A stretch of 64,000 nucleotides of DNA from Pseudomonas mendocina. Lineage in GTDB: Bacteria > Pseudomonadota > Gammaproteobacteria > Pseudomonadales > Pseudomonadaceae. Both the position numbers and the translations under genes were made by a program. Under the pieces are notes generated by a model. The model saw only the letters and a program-made list of their open reading frames with translations, was not told the DNA's origin and did no database searches. Location: contig CP148074.1 of assembly GCA_037482215.1 (NCBI GenBank), positions 3,286,001 through 3,350,000 of the forward strand. The letters run 5' to 3'. This document shows, in pieces, positions 39,744 to 50,428 of this stretch (position 1 is the first letter of the stretch; each line of letters starts with the position of its first letter).

Positions 39744-40196
39744 TTATGCCTTCAAGGTCTTGATCAGGTCCGCCAACCAAGGCTCCGCATCCACTTCAGG
39801 GGTAACGGTTTCACTGGCATCTAGGCGCAGCATGGGCAGCGCCTCACGCAGCCCCAGTTCAGCGAACAACTCACGCACCTGCTCGCCACCGCCACAGAAC
39901 GTATCGCCATAGCTGGAGTCGCCCAAAGCAATCACTGCTCCAGGCAAGCCGCCCCAAGCCGGAAACTGATCACGAATCGCATAGAACAGCGGCTGCAGAT
40001 TATCCGGCAGATCACCCATACCTGTCGTTGAGGTAACAGCCAACAGCGCCTCAGGAGCAAAAGCTTGAATATCCTCCAGGGTTGCACGTGGGTCATAGCG
40101 CGTTTCGAAGCCAGCCTCTTTCAACAAGCGCTCAGCGTGTCGGGCCACTTCTTCAGCTGTGCCATAAACAGACCCGGAAAATAGTGCGACTTTCAT
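39744..40196 (-). CDS. Flavodoxin, MioC-like
   Basis: 150-aa FMN electron carrier. P-loop FSGSVYGTAEEVA (about 8-20), FMN-binding TSTTGMGDLPDN (about 57) and LGDSSYGDTFCGGGEQ (about 92). ATG at 40196 after GGAGAG. Its position next to the folM/folE/folX region matches other pseudomonads. Electron partner unknown. Confidence 0.9.
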   Translation of the reverse strand: MKVALFSGSVYGTAEEVARHAERLLKEAGFETRYDPRATLEDIQAFAPEALLAVTSTTGMGDLPDNLQPLFYAIRDQFPAWGGLPGAVIALGDSSYGDTFCGGGEQVRELFAELGLREALPMLRLDASETVTPEVDAEPWLADLIKTLKA

Positions 40197-40313
40197 CAAA
40201 CTCTCCAGCAGAGGGGAAATTTCCTACAGACACGCATTATGCCGTACGGGAAAAATGACGTTATCAGATAAATATGATTGAACCGACTCAAGAGGCATGA
40301 AAGCCACTCAAAA

Positions 40314-40338
40314 AGCACACATGTACTAGATGTGTGCT
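40314..40338. promoter_or_regulatory. Perfect 9-bp-arm palindrome in a divergent promoter
   Basis: AGCACACAT (40314-40322) and ATGTGTGCT (40330-40338) around GTACTAG. It lies 118 bp upstream of the flavodoxin start and 99 bp upstream of the PilZ-like gene, so it may be an operator for either. No flanking T-run, so not a terminator. Confidence 0.45.
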
Positions 40339-40436
40339 ACATGTCAGAAGTTCGACGAAATTATCATTCAACTCGCGACGAATGGCAGTAACTAAACACT
40401 GATTATCCTGTCTGACATTTTGAAAACCCGTACTAA

Positions 40437-41072
40437 ATGAGCAAGGTCATGTCTTCCCAGCAGTCACTTCTAACCAAAGCAGAATTGGCTTTCATACGCC
40501 AACTCAACCGCGCCCCTGAAGGGGAAGCCGGTGAAGTTGCGTCTGAACGTTTGCAATTGGTTGAGATTGGCGAACAACTGACTGAGCTATTCGCTCGCTA
40601 CGCAGCAGAAGAAAAACTAACCCTGCACGCACACTTGGCCAATCAGCATCTGACATTTGACTTGCATATCCATCAGGACGAGCAAAATCAGCCAAGCCTG
40701 CAGCTCGGTGCCCCCCAGATTTACGACCAGGGCGATATCCAACGCCCTTGGCGGAGCAAGCTGAATACCCCATTACCTCTGCGCAAAAAAGACCATTCAA
40801 CCACAGGCTTGCTGATCCATGAGTTGTCCATGAACAGTGCGCTGGTGGAATGCATCACAACTCGCCCGGCACCCAAGCGCTTCCAGCAATATATTGAAGT
40901 CGAGGGTTACCCGCCGATCGCCGTAGCAGGTGAACTCGTGCGTACTACCGATGAAGGTTTTGCTGCCTACTGGATGCACGCCTGCGACCCACTTAGCGAC
41001 GAGCACTTGCGCCAGTTTATCTATCAGCAACACCTTAAGACCAAAGCGCCTGGCAAACAGCCTCATCGCTGA
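40437..41072 (+). CDS. PilZ-like protein
   Basis: 211 aa. The C-terminal half carries a degenerate PilZ pattern: RPWRSKL (R-x-x-R, about residue 102) and ELSMNSALVE (in place of N-x-S-x-x-G, about 130), so c-di-GMP binding is doubtful. The N-terminal 80 residues are predicted helical with no domain I recognise. Start at ATG 40437; a second ATG at 40449 is possible. An uncharacterised gene sits at this place beside folM in other pseudomonads. Confidence 0.6.
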   Translation: MSKVMSSQQSLLTKAELAFIRQLNRAPEGEAGEVASERLQLVEIGEQLTELFARYAAEEKLTLHAHLANQHLTFDLHIHQDEQNQPSLQLGAPQIYDQGDIQRPWRSKLNTPLPLRKKDHSTTGLLIHELSMNSALVECITTRPAPKRFQQYIEVEGYPPIAVAGELVRTTDEGFAAYWMHACDPLSDEHLRQFIYQQHLKTKAPGKQPHR

Positions 41073-41211
41073 AATCCCCCGTAACACACCACTACTTCAA
41101 ACAAACGCTTGCCTTGCCCAGACAAGCGCGCCTCATTACTGCGTGCTGGTATACACTTAATCAGGCTCAGCCAGCTTCAGGCTGGCATCCCATTGCTTGC
41201 CAGAGTCGCAC

Positions 41212-41922
41212 ATGAGTTCCAGCAAAGCCCCCATTCTGATCACCGGCACCAGCCAGCGTATTGGCCTGTACTGCGCAGAGCGTCTGCTGGATGACGGTTT
41301 CAAGCTGATTGTTACGTACCGCACCGAGCGCGACAGCATTTCAGCCCTCAGGGAACGCGGTGTAACGGCTCTTAAGGCTGACTTCTCTACCGAAGCAGGC
41401 ATCCTGAGGCTTATCGAACAGCTCAAAAGCCACACTGAGAGCCTGCGTGCCATTGTGCACAACGCTTCGGACTGGATGACCGAAAGTGCGGGTAACGAAG
41501 GCCAGGCCTTCACCCAGCTGTTCAATGTGCATATGCTCGCGCCCTACTTGATCAACCTGCATTGCCAGGCGTTGCTCGAACGCAGCAGCCCCGCAGACAT
41601 TGTTCACATCAGCGACGACGTCGTGCGTAAAGGCAGCGCCAACCGCCCGGCGTACTGCGCCAGCAAAGCAGGCATGGATAGCCTGACCCTCTCATTTGCC
41701 GCCCGCTATGCCCCTGCCATCAAGGTGAATGGCATTGCCCCGGCACTGATCATGTTCAACGCCGACGATGACGACGCCTACCGTGAAAAAGCCCTGAGCA
41801 AATCACTGATGGGCATCGAACCTGGCCCCCAGGTGATTTACCAGAGCCTACGCTACCTACTGGATAACCCTTACGTCACCGGCACTACTCTGACCGTAAA
41901 CGGCGGCCGCCACCTTAAATAA
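41212..41922 (+). CDS. folM: Dihydromonapterin reductase FolM
   Basis: 236-aa SDR that reduces dihydromonapterin to tetrahydromonapterin. The modified nucleotide motif [11 protein letters not shown] (about 12) is typical of FolM/pteridine reductases; catalytic YCASKAG is at about 150. ATG at 41212; the frame extends 5 codons earlier to a TTG. First of folM-folE-folX, 20 bp before folE. Tetrahydromonapterin is the cofactor of phenylalanine hydroxylase in pseudomonads. Confidence 0.9.
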   Translation: MSSSKAPILITGTSQRIGLYCAERLLDDGFKLIVTYRTERDSISALRERGVTALKADFSTEAGILRLIEQLKSHTESLRAIVHNASDWMTESAGNEGQAFTQLFNVHMLAPYLINLHCQALLERSSPADIVHISDDVVRKGSANRPAYCASKAGMDSLTLSFAARYAPAIKVNGIAPALIMFNADDDDAYREKALSKSLMGIEPGPQVIYQSLRYLLDNPYVTGTTLTVNGGRHLK

Positions 41923-41942
41923 GCCGGCCCGAGGATTTTTTG

Positions 41943-42503
41943 ATGACTTCACAACTGCCCGATCATTACCGCGAAATCCTTTTGGGTGTGGGGGAAGACC
42001 CACAGCGCGAAGGCCTGCTGGACACGCCAAAACGTGCGGCAAAAGCCATGCAGTACCTGTGCAATGGCTACAGCAAAAGCCTTGAAGAAGTGGTCAATGG
42101 CGCGCTGTTCGAATCCGATAATGATGAGATGGTCATAGTGCGGGACATCGAGCTGTACTCACTGTGCGAACACCATATGCTGCCTTTTATCGGTAAGGCC
42201 CATGTTGCTTACATTCCGACTGGCAAAGTACTGGGACTGTCAAAAGTTGCCCGTATCGTCGACATGTTCGCCCGCCGCCTGCAAATTCAGGAGAACCTGA
42301 CCAAGCAGATTGCCGATGCCATCCAAGAAGTGACGCAGGCTGCCGGTGTCGCTGTCGTCGTAGAGGCCAAGCACATGTGCATGATGATGCGCGGTGTGGA
42401 GAAACAGAACTCGGTGATGACCTCTTCAGTGATGCTTGGGGCCTTCCGCGACTCCAGCAACACCCGCCATGAATTTCTGCAATTGATAGGACGGAGCAAG
42501 TAA
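41943..42503 (+). CDS. folE: GTP cyclohydrolase I
   Basis: 186 aa. Converts GTP to 7,8-dihydroneopterin triphosphate, the first step of pterin synthesis. Zinc ligands in [10 protein letters not shown] (about 75-80) and CMMMRG (about 143). Strong family identity: [19 protein letters not shown] and [18 protein letters not shown] at 41943 after GAGG. Overlaps folX by one base (TAATG). Being in a folM/folX operon suggests an isozyme serving tetrahydromonapterin synthesis. Confidence 0.96.
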   Translation: MTSQLPDHYREILLGVGEDPQREGLLDTPKRAAKAMQYLCNGYSKSLEEVVNGALFESDNDEMVIVRDIELYSLCEHHMLPFIGKAHVAYIPTGKVLGLSKVARIVDMFARRLQIQENLTKQIADAIQEVTQAAGVAVVVEAKHMCMMMRGVEKQNSVMTSSVMLGAFRDSSNTRHEFLQLIGRSK

Positions 42504-42874
42504 TGCCGCAACTGCAACCCGGTATGGCGCGTATTCGCGTCAAGGATCTGTGCCTGCGCACCTTCATCGGCATCAAGGAAGAAGAGATCAATAACAAGCA
42601 GGACATATTGATCAACCTGACCATCCTCTACCCGGCCGCAGAAGCTGTGCGCGATAACGACATCGACCATGCTTTGAATTACCGCACCATCACAAAAGCG
42701 ATCATTCAACACGTTGAAGGCAATCGCTTCGCTCTGCTTGAGCGTTTAACCCAGGAAATTCTGGATTTAGTCATGTCTAATCAGGCTGTGCACTACGCCG
42801 AGGTGGAGGTAGATAAACCCCACGCACTGCGCTTTGCCGAGTCTGTTTCGATCACCCTTGCAGCACAGCGCTGA
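42503..42874 (+). CDS. folX: Dihydroneopterin triphosphate 2'-epimerase
   Basis: 123 aa, FolB/FolX fold. Epimerises dihydroneopterin triphosphate to the monapterin form for FolM. Blocks [19 protein letters not shown] and [14 protein letters not shown] are typical; the IKEEE (rather than GVxxWE) variant and the operon context favour FolX over FolB. Start codon overlaps the folE stop. Confidence 0.92.
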   Translation: MPQLQPGMARIRVKDLCLRTFIGIKEEEINNKQDILINLTILYPAAEAVRDNDIDHALNYRTITKAIIQHVEGNRFALLERLTQEILDLVMSNQAVHYAEVEVDKPHALRFAESVSITLAAQR

Positions 42875-43025
42875 CAGCCACCACGGTCTGTAGGTTTGCA
42901 GGCCGTGGGTCACGTCACAGTGCCTTCTTCCACATCCAATAGCTGAGCTAGAGGCGTTGCCAGCTGAACAGGCAAGCTCCTATCATCGCCGCCAACACTC
43001 CCAGCCAGCCAAAGAGAGCATCAAC

Positions 43026-43319
43026 ATGACCGAGCAAGAACGCCTGGAACTTGAAGCCGCCGCCTTTCGCAGCCTGGTTCAACACCTGCGCTCGCGCACT
43101 GACGTACAGAACATCGATCTGATGAATCTAGCCGGCTTCTGCCGGAACTGCTTGTCCAAATGGTTCAAGAGTGCCGCGGATGACTTGGGTGTCAACATCA
43201 CCCCAGACGAGGCCCGCGAAGAAATCTACGGCATGCCCTATGCCGAGTGGAAAGCCAAATACCAAAAAGAAGCCACTGCCGAACAAAAGGCTGCCTTCGA
43301 TAAAGGAAGTAAAGCATGA
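43026..43319 (+). CDS. DUF1244 protein
   Basis: 97-aa helical protein. Conserved block DLMNLAGFCRNCLSKWF (about 36-52) with a C-x-x-C and the following ITPDEAREEIYGMPYAEWKAKYQ match DUF1244. Start MTEQERLELEAAAFRSLV at 43026. The stop overlaps the HopJ-family gene (ATGA). Function unknown; a metal site at the C-x-x-C is conceivable. Confidence 0.85.
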   Translation: MTEQERLELEAAAFRSLVQHLRSRTDVQNIDLMNLAGFCRNCLSKWFKSAADDLGVNITPDEAREEIYGMPYAEWKAKYQKEATAEQKAAFDKGSKA

Positions 43320-43660
43320 CCGCACTTAACGATTTCCGCAGCAAACTGCACAACGAGCAGTTTGAGTTTGCAGAAACCCTAGCTTTTATTGCCGAACATT
43401 ACGATTACCAACCCAGCGCGTTTACTAACGGCAACGTAGAAAATGCTGCCGGGCAAAACGAAGGCTCGTGCAAAACGCTGGGCTTAGCCCTGCTGGAAGG
43501 TTTCAACTTGGAGGAAACCCTGTTGTGCTTCGGCGAACATTACCGCAGCGTGCTGGCAACGCCTGAAGGGTCGGACCACGCCAACATTCGCGCCCTGATC
43601 AGCAACGGCCTGGCTGGCGTCAAGCTGAGCCAGCAGCCGCTAAGCCGCAAGGCAGCCTAA
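43316..43660 (+). CDS. HopJ type III effector family protein
   Basis: 114 aa. Family pattern MTALNDFRSKLHNEQFEFAETLAFI...YDYQPSAFTNG and ENAAGQNEGSCKTL followed by CFGEHYRSVLATPEGSDHANIRAL. HopJ-family proteins are widespread in free-living bacteria without type III secretion, so a house-keeping role is more likely than an effector. Coupled with the DUF1244 gene. Confidence 0.87.
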   Translation: MTALNDFRSKLHNEQFEFAETLAFIAEHYDYQPSAFTNGNVENAAGQNEGSCKTLGLALLEGFNLEETLLCFGEHYRSVLATPEGSDHANIRALISNGLAGVKLSQQPLSRKAA

Positions 43661-43701
43661 GCTAAATACATCTGTGCGACGGCTTTTGCTGACACGCACA
43701 C

Positions 43702-43737
43702 AAACAAACGCCCCGTCATCTGCGGGGCGTTTGTTTT
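43702..43737. terminator. Bidirectional terminator between hopJ-like gene and trxB
   Basis: ACAAACGCCCCG (43704-43715) / CGGGGCGTTTGT (43723-43734), a perfect 12-bp stem with A-run on the left and T-run on the right, serving both convergent genes. Confidence 0.88.
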
Positions 43738-43749
43738 AAAGGCATGACA

Positions 43750-44736
<987 letters not shown>

Positions 44737-44964
44737 TCATATAAGCCAGAGGGGTGGCAGGAGCATGAAGGCCCCGGAAGGGGTGGTGGAAACCTGGCGG
44801 CAGATTATGCTTCTGGCAGGTGGGTAGGAAATTTCGATTCTTAATGCCTCACATAGTCCTGACCTATCAGACAACTTTTTAAATCGTTAACGACCGTTTC
44901 AGAGGCTTTAACCCACCCTGTAAAGCCGGTAAGGTCGCGCCGTAACTTCATGGAGACTGTTCTA

Positions 44965-45720
44965 ATGCCTGCACCTGTACTGTCCGGCCCGCAATATCTG
45001 AGCGAAGGCTTAAAGCTGGTTCTCAGTCCTGGCCTGCGCTTATTCGTGATCTTGCCGGTATTGATCAACCTGATCGTCTTCACCGGCCTGATCGTGCTTG
45101 CCGTTCAACAGTTCAGCGGTTGGGTTGATGCTTTCATCCCGTCCCTGCCCACTTGGCTGTCTTTTCTTGAGTACGTGCTGTGGCCATTATTCGTGGTGCT
45201 GGTCATGGTGATGGTGTTTTTCACCTTTACCCTGCTTGCCACACTGATTGCCGCGCCTTTTAACGGCTTTCTGTCAGAAAAAGTGGAGGTCGTTGTTCGG
45301 GGTAAGGATGACTTCCCCCCCTTCAGCTGGGGCGAACTGGTGGCCATGGTTCCGCGCACAATGGGCCGCGAAATGCGCAAACTTGCGTACTTTCTGCCGC
45401 GCGCAATCCCACTGCTGATCCTGACCTTTATCCCGGTCGTCAACCTGATCGCTGCACCGCTGTGGATCATCTTCGGCGTTTGGATGATGGCCATCCAATA
45501 CATCGACTACCCCGCGGACAACAACAAAATGAGCTGGCAGGACATGCTCGCCTGGTTGCGCGCCAACCGCTGGCAGAGCATGAGCTTCGGCGGCATGACG
45601 TACCTGGCTCTGATGATCCCGGGCCTGAATATTTTGATGATGCCTGCCGCAGTGGCCGGCGCCACCGTGTTCTGGGTGCGTGAGCGCTCGCAGGTCGCTG
45701 TCACAGCATCGCCGCAATAA
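44965..45720 (+). CDS. cysZ: Sulfate transporter CysZ
   Basis: 251-aa inner-membrane protein for sulfate uptake into cysteine synthesis. Family start [20 protein letters not shown]; hydrophobic segments at about 24-50, 68-96, 140-180 and 205-235; conserved [17 protein letters not shown] and [10 protein letters not shown] blocks. ATG at 44965 has GGAGA 8 nt upstream; an ATG 15 bp earlier is also in frame. Confidence 0.9.
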   Translation: MPAPVLSGPQYLSEGLKLVLSPGLRLFVILPVLINLIVFTGLIVLAVQQFSGWVDAFIPSLPTWLSFLEYVLWPLFVVLVMVMVFFTFTLLATLIAAPFNGFLSEKVEVVVRGKDDFPPFSWGELVAMVPRTMGREMRKLAYFLPRAIPLLILTFIPVVNLIAAPLWIIFGVWMMAIQYIDYPADNNKMSWQDMLAWLRANRWQSMSFGGMTYLALMIPGLNILMMPAAVAGATVFWVRERSQVAVTASPQ

Positions 45721-45759
45721 CGTCACACTAGCTAAACGGCAGCAGCCGACACTGCTGCC

Positions 45760-46983
45760 ATGAACATATCTTCTCTTCGTATTGCCCTCATCAGCGAAAC
45801 CTTTCCACCAGAGGTCAACGGTGTGGCGAACACCCTTGGTCGCCTGGTGGAGGGTTTACGTGCGAAAGGCCACCGCGTTCAGGTAATCCGCCCTCGTCAA
45901 GGTTCTGACCAAGGCCGGATGGATGACTCAACACTCCTCATTCGTGGCTGGCCCCTGCCCGGCTATCCGGGTTTGCAGTGGGGACAGTCATCCATGCATA
46001 AACTGCTGCGTAGCTGGAAAATGCAGCGACCTGACGTGCTCTATATCGCCACAGAAGGCCCACTGGGGTTGTCGGCGCTGCGCTCCGCACTGCGCTTGAA
46101 AATTCCTGTGGTCACAGGCTTTCACACCAACTTCCAACAATACACCGAGCACTATCGGGCAGGCCTGATTACCAAGCTGCTGAGCCAGTACCTGCGCTGG
46201 TTTCACAACCGCTCGCAGATAACGTTAGTGCCCAGCATCAGCCAGCAGATTGAGCTGCAACGCAAGGGCTATGACAACCTTGCCCTGCTTAGCCGCGGCG
46301 TAGACAGCCAGCTGTTCCACCCAAGTAAACGTAGCCTTCAGCTGCGGGCCCAATGGGGATTGAAGGAAGAGGATATCGCCGTCATCCATGTGGGACGCCT
46401 GGCACCTGAGAAAAACCTGTTGCTACTCGGCAAAACGTTTCACGCCATGCAAACGGCCCATCCAGAGCAGACGATGAAACTGATTCTGGTGGGCGATGGT
46501 CCTCAGCGCAAAAGCCTGGAGGAACAGTTACCCGATGCCATCTTCTGCGGCATACAGCGTGGTGAGGCCCTGGCTGCCCATTACGCCAGCGGTGACCTCT
46601 TCCTGTTCCCCAGCCTTTCTGAAACCTTTGGCAACGTGGTGCTGGAAGCGCTGGCATCAGGCCTTGGCGTTGTGTCCTATGACCTGGCGGCAGCCTCCCT
46701 GCATATTCGCCACGGCCATAACGGCGTATTGGCCGCTCCGGACGATGAAGATGATTTTATCTATGCCGCTAACTGGCTGCTTGATAGCCCTGAAACCTTG
46801 CGCCGGGTGCGGCTGAACGCGCGCGCGCATGCATCACAACAAGGCTGGTCAGCGATTATCGAGTTGTTTGAGCATTTCCTGCACAGCGCTATTGAGCCTA
46901 GCGCAGCCCCACTCCCGGAAACGCTGAACGCACCTAGATCATTACATCCAGACGACGCACCAGGCGCACCACATCCGCACTGA
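45760..46983 (+). CDS. GT4-family glycosyltransferase
   Basis: 407 aa, GT-B fold. N-terminal [21 protein letters not shown] matches the MgtA/SqdX-like alpha-mannosyl/glucosyl transferases; GFHTNF acceptor loop (about 125); nucleotide-sugar half with [10 protein letters not shown] (about 210) and the E-x7-E motif ETFGNVVLE (about 288). Its 3' end overlaps sfsA by 50 bp head-on (46934-46983); the protein tail there is Pro/His-rich. Acceptor unknown. Confidence 0.87.
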   Translation: MNISSLRIALISETFPPEVNGVANTLGRLVEGLRAKGHRVQVIRPRQGSDQGRMDDSTLLIRGWPLPGYPGLQWGQSSMHKLLRSWKMQRPDVLYIATEGPLGLSALRSALRLKIPVVTGFHTNFQQYTEHYRAGLITKLLSQYLRWFHNRSQITLVPSISQQIELQRKGYDNLALLSRGVDSQLFHPSKRSLQLRAQWGLKEEDIAVIHVGRLAPEKNLLLLGKTFHAMQTAHPEQTMKLILVGDGPQRKSLEEQLPDAIFCGIQRGEALAAHYASGDLFLFPSLSETFGNVVLEALASGLGVVSYDLAAASLHIRHGHNGVLAAPDDEDDFIYAANWLLDSPETLRRVRLNARAHASQQGWSAIIELFEHFLHSAIEPSAAPLPETLNAPRSLHPDDAPGAPHPH

Positions 46984-47641
46984 TCTCAGCGCCATAAGCA
47001 AGCACCTCTACGCCCGCAGCCTTAGCTTCAAGCAAGGCGGCGGCGTAGGCTGGGTCGATCTCTTGCGCTGCACGGACCGCATCAATCTCCGTCAGATTGA
47101 CGCAGTAAAGCTGCACGGCTCGCGTGCCTTCACGGGCCAACGCGGCCAATTCACGCAAGTGTTTACTGCCACGCTCGGTACGGGCATCGGGGAAGGCAGC
47201 GACACGGCTGTCGGCAAAGCCCAGCGTAACGCTTTTCACCTCAACGTAAGCCGGGCCTTGCGGGTACTCCAGACGAAAATCAATACGGCTGCGCTCCTGC
47301 CCATACGGCACCTCGCGCTTAAGCCCGGTAAAACCGTTCAGCTCAGTAATGATGCCCGCACGTAAGGCCTCTTCGACCAGCGCATTGGCGCGCCCGGTAT
47401 TGATCACAGCCAGGCGCCCATGGGGCGTTTCGCCCAACTCCCAAGTGCCCGGTAACTTACGCTTTGGGTCATTGCTACGGCTGAACCAGACCCGAGCCCC
47501 GTCTGCCATGCAATTGAGCATGGAGCCAGTATTGGGGCAATGGATGGTCAGCTGCTCGCCACTGGCCGTCTCAATATCCGCTAGAAAACGCTTATAACGG
47601 CGCAGCAAACGGCCCTGCTCAAGCGTGGGCTCAAAGCGCAT
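46934..47641 (-). CDS. sfsA: SfsA family DNA-binding/sugar fermentation stimulation protein
   Basis: 235 aa, full SfsA length. Motifs [30 protein letters not shown] and [16 protein letters not shown] are diagnostic. The PD-(D/E)xK-like core (RIDFRLE...VEVKSV) suggests nucleic-acid binding. The start overlaps the aminotransferase stop by 11 bp, so the two are coupled; the 3' end overlaps the convergent glycosyltransferase. Confidence 0.93.
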   Translation of the reverse strand: MRFEPTLEQGRLLRRYKRFLADIETASGEQLTIHCPNTGSMLNCMADGARVWFSRSNDPKRKLPGTWELGETPHGRLAVINTGRANALVEEALRAGIITELNGFTGLKREVPYGQERSRIDFRLEYPQGPAYVEVKSVTLGFADSRVAAFPDARTERGSKHLRELAALAREGTRAVQLYCVNLTEIDAVRAAQEIDPAYAAALLEAKAAGVEVLAYGAEISADVVRLVRRLDVMI

Positions 47642-48815
47642 GACTGGCCTGCCAGGTTTTCAAACCACGGGCGATACGCTCTACCGCTTGCTCAAGGCGC
47701 GGCAAGTCCTGGGTGTAAGCAAAGCGTACGTGTTGGGTAGCCAGATAGCGGCCGAAATCGAGCCCCGGCGTAAAGGCCACATGCTCGGTTTCAAGGAAGT
47801 GCTGACAGAACGCATAAGCATCGCCGCCAAAGGCGCTGATGTCTGCATATAAATAGAAGGCTCCTTCCGGCTCCACGGCAATTTTAAAACCCAGTTCACG
47901 CAGCGCAGGCAGCAAATAGTCACGGCGCTGGGCAAACGCCACACGGCGCTCTTCAAGAATCGCCAGAGTCTCAGGCTGGAAACAGGCCAGGGCAGCATGC
48001 TGGGCCATAGAAGGCGCACTGATGTACAGGTTCTGCGCCAGCTTCTCCAACTCAGGCACCGCTTCCGGCGGTGCCACCAGCCAGCCCAGACGCCAGCCGG
48101 TCATGCCGAAATATTTAGAGAAACTATTTAAAACGAAAGCATCATCGTCCACTTCCAGCACACTGGCGGCATCCAGACCGTAGGTCAGGCCGTGATAAAT
48201 CTCGTCCACCACCAAGTGCCCGCCCCGCTCTTTCAGGGCCTTGGACAAGCCCGCCAATTCATCCCGACTGAGCACCGTGCCCGTCGGGTTGGCTGGTGAT
48301 GCCACCAACGCACCCACACTGTGTGCATCCCAGTAACGCTCAACCAGCTCAGGGGTTAGCTGATAGCGCACCTCTGGTCCCACCGGCACCAGTTGCGCGG
48401 CGCCTTCCACCAAACGCAGAAAATGGCGGTTGCAGGGGTAGCCTGGGTCAGCCAACAGCCAGTGCTTGCCGGGATCAACCAACAGGCTGGAAGCCAGTAG
48501 TAGCGCGCCTGAGCCACCGGGCGTAATCAAAATTCGCTGAGGATCTATCGTCAGTTGGTAACGCTGCTCATAGAAGCCTGCGATGGCTTCACGCAGAGCG
48601 GGCAGCCCTCGGGCAGCTGTATAGCTGGTATGCCCGGCGGCTAATGCAGCCTGCCCGGCAGCCACAATTGGCGCGGCGGTGGTGAAGTCAGGCTCACCAA
48701 TCTCCAAGTGGATGACGTCATGGCCATCGGCCTGGAGCTGATTGGCGCGCGCCAACAGCGCCATCACATGGAAGGGTTCGATGGCGCGACTACGTGCACT
48801 GAAAGAGAAAGCCAT
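47631..48815 (-). CDS. PLP-dependent class I/II aminotransferase
   Basis: 394 aa, fold type I. NPTGTVLS (about 180), PLP Lys in [17 protein letters not shown] (about 233), and the phosphate-binding Arg region [15 protein letters not shown]. Amino-donor specificity cannot be told; close pseudomonad genes beside sfsA are annotated simply as aminotransferase. Start [18 protein letters not shown] at 48815. Confidence 0.88.
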   Translation of the reverse strand: MAFSFSARSRAIEPFHVMALLARANQLQADGHDVIHLEIGEPDFTTAAPIVAAGQAALAAGHTSYTAARGLPALREAIAGFYEQRYQLTIDPQRILITPGGSGALLLASSLLVDPGKHWLLADPGYPCNRHFLRLVEGAAQLVPVGPEVRYQLTPELVERYWDAHSVGALVASPANPTGTVLSRDELAGLSKALKERGGHLVVDEIYHGLTYGLDAASVLEVDDDAFVLNSFSKYFGMTGWRLGWLVAPPEAVPELEKLAQNLYISAPSMAQHAALACFQPETLAILEERRVAFAQRRDYLLPALRELGFKIAVEPEGAFYLYADISAFGGDAYAFCQHFLETEHVAFTPGLDFGRYLATQHVRFAYTQDLPRLEQAVERIARGLKTWQASHAL

Positions 48816-49012
48816 GGGATTGCCTGAGCGGGTTGAAATAGAGCGATTCTAAACCATGGCCCGCAGTAAACGTCAGCGCCATCGACAACAGGGAGTAGCG
48901 CCGGACATATTGTTCTGGTAAGTTCGCCCGCTTGCAGGCGCAGGGCCGACAAGATTGTCGGTGAGGGATACCGTCCTGCGCGGGGATAAGAAAGAGTGAG
49001 AGGCGGCCATCT

Positions 49013-49456
49013 ATGCCCACTAAAGCAAAAGCGACAAGCAGTCACCTGACTCGTGGTTTCGAACCTTATAAGGAAACTAAAGGTGAGGAGTACATGAGCG
49101 AGCCGATGCGCGCCCACTTCACCGGCATCCTTAATAAGTGGAAGCTGGAACTGATGGAGGAAGTTGATCGTACCGTGCATCACATGCAGGACGAAGCGGC
49201 TAACTTCCCGGACCCGGCGGATCGGGCCAGTCAGGAAGAAGAATTCAGCCTTGAACTGCGTGCCCGCGATCGCGAGCGTAAGCTGATCAAGAAAATCGAC
49301 GAAACACTGGCCCTGATCGAGGAAAACGAATACGGCTGGTGTGACTCCTGCGGCGTTGAAATCGGCATCCGCCGACTCGAAGCCCGCCCGACTGCCACGC
49401 TCTGCATTGATTGCAAGACGCTGGCAGAAATCAAGGAAAAGCAGATCGGCTCCTGA
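49013..49456 (+). CDS. dksA: RNA polymerase-binding transcription factor DksA
   Basis: 147 aa; binds the RNA polymerase secondary channel and acts with ppGpp. Coiled-coil tip with the DPADRAS acidic motif (about 71-77), then a C-terminal four-Cys zinc finger [17 protein letters not shown]...CIDC. Near identical to P. aeruginosa DksA apart from the N-terminal 15 residues. ATG at 49013 after AGAGGCGG. Followed by a strong terminator and gluQRS. Confidence 0.96.
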   Translation: MPTKAKATSSHLTRGFEPYKETKGEEYMSEPMRAHFTGILNKWKLELMEEVDRTVHHMQDEAANFPDPADRASQEEEFSLELRARDRERKLIKKIDETLALIEENEYGWCDSCGVEIGIRRLEARPTATLCIDCKTLAEIKEKQIGS

Positions 49457-49464
49457 TCTGACCC

Positions 49465-49493
49465 AAAGGGTGCTTCGGCACCCTTTGTTGTTT
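49465..49493 (+). terminator. Intrinsic terminator after dksA
   Basis: AAAGGGTGC-TTCG-GCACCCTTT, a perfect 9-bp stem with a stable TTCG tetraloop, then GTTGTTT. Ends 27 bp before gluQRS, so gluQRS depends on readthrough or its own promoter, as reported for dksA-gluQ pairs elsewhere. Confidence 0.85.
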
Positions 49494-49519
49494 CTGGCCT
49501 GCTGTATTTGTTGCCTGAG

Positions 49520-50407
49520 ATGAACAGACCTGTGTATATCGGGCGCTTTGCCCCGACTCCCAGCGGCTACCTGCATTTTGGTTCACTGGTTGCTGCGCTC
49601 GCCTCCTATCTGGATGCCCGCGCCGCCAGTGGCAAATGGCTGGTGCGTATGGAAGATATTGATCCGCCCAGAGAAATGCCCGGTGCACAAGCCGCGATCC
49701 TGCAAACGCTGGAAACCTACGGCTTTGAGTGGGACGGCGAAGTGGTCAGGCAAAGCCAGCGCCATGACGCCTACCAGGCAATCATCGACAAACTGCTGAG
49801 CCAAGGCCTGGCCTATGCCTGCACCTGCTCACGCAAGCAGCTGGAAGGCACCAACGGCATTTACCCAGGCACCTGCCGCAATGCGGGCCACGCATACGAT
49901 AACGCTGCGATCCGCATCCGAGTCCCTGAGCTGGTCTATCACTTCACCGATCGGGTGCAAGGCGATTTTCGCCAGCATCTGGGCCGCGAATCCGGTGACT
50001 TCATCATCCGCCGCCGTGACGGCTTATATGCCTATCAACTGGCAGTCGTACTGGATGATGCCTGGCAAGGTGTCACTGATATCGTGCGCGGCGCCGACCT
50101 GCTGGACTCCACGCCACGTCATCTTTATTTGCAGGAACTACTGGGACTGCCACAGCCGCGTTATCTGCATGTACCGCTGCTGACTCAACCGGATGGGCAC
50201 AAGCTGGGCAAATCCTACCGCTCACCGCCCTTGCCAGCCGATCAGGCAACCCCACTGCTGATTCGAGCCTTGCGTGCGCTCGGCCAGCAGATACCGGACG
50301 GCGCAGCCTATGGCCAGCCAGCAGAAGTATTGAAATGGGCTGTGGAGCATTGGGACGCTGCGCGCATCCCACGGGTGCTGACGATGCCGGAAGCTCAGCT
50401 GGACTGA
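49520..50407 (+). CDS. gluQ: Glutamyl-Q tRNA(Asp) synthetase
   Basis: 295 aa, a GluRS paralogue lacking the anticodon-binding domain; attaches Glu to queuosine at position 34 of tRNA-Asp. HIGH-like motif in APTPSGYLHFGS (about 10-21), zinc-site Cys in YACTCSRKQL and GTCRN, and KMSKS-like GHKLGKSYRS (about 230). Start ATG 49520 (MNRPVYIGRFAPTPSG). Confidence 0.93.
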   Translation: MNRPVYIGRFAPTPSGYLHFGSLVAALASYLDARAASGKWLVRMEDIDPPREMPGAQAAILQTLETYGFEWDGEVVRQSQRHDAYQAIIDKLLSQGLAYACTCSRKQLEGTNGIYPGTCRNAGHAYDNAAIRIRVPELVYHFTDRVQGDFRQHLGRESGDFIIRRRDGLYAYQLAVVLDDAWQGVTDIVRGADLLDSTPRHLYLQELLGLPQPRYLHVPLLTQPDGHKLGKSYRSPPLPADQATPLLIRALRALGQQIPDGAAYGQPAEVLKWAVEHWDAARIPRVLTMPEAQLD

Positions 50408-50428
50408 GCGAGCCTCCGGCAGCAGGTA

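Noticed and set aside
43316..43660. Type III secretion effector
   Set aside because: The family name HopJ suggests an effector, but no secretion genes or hrp box are near and the family is common in non-pathogens.
49060..49075. tRNA-like GGTTTCGAACC sequence
   Set aside because: It is within the dksA coding sequence and lacks cloverleaf arms.
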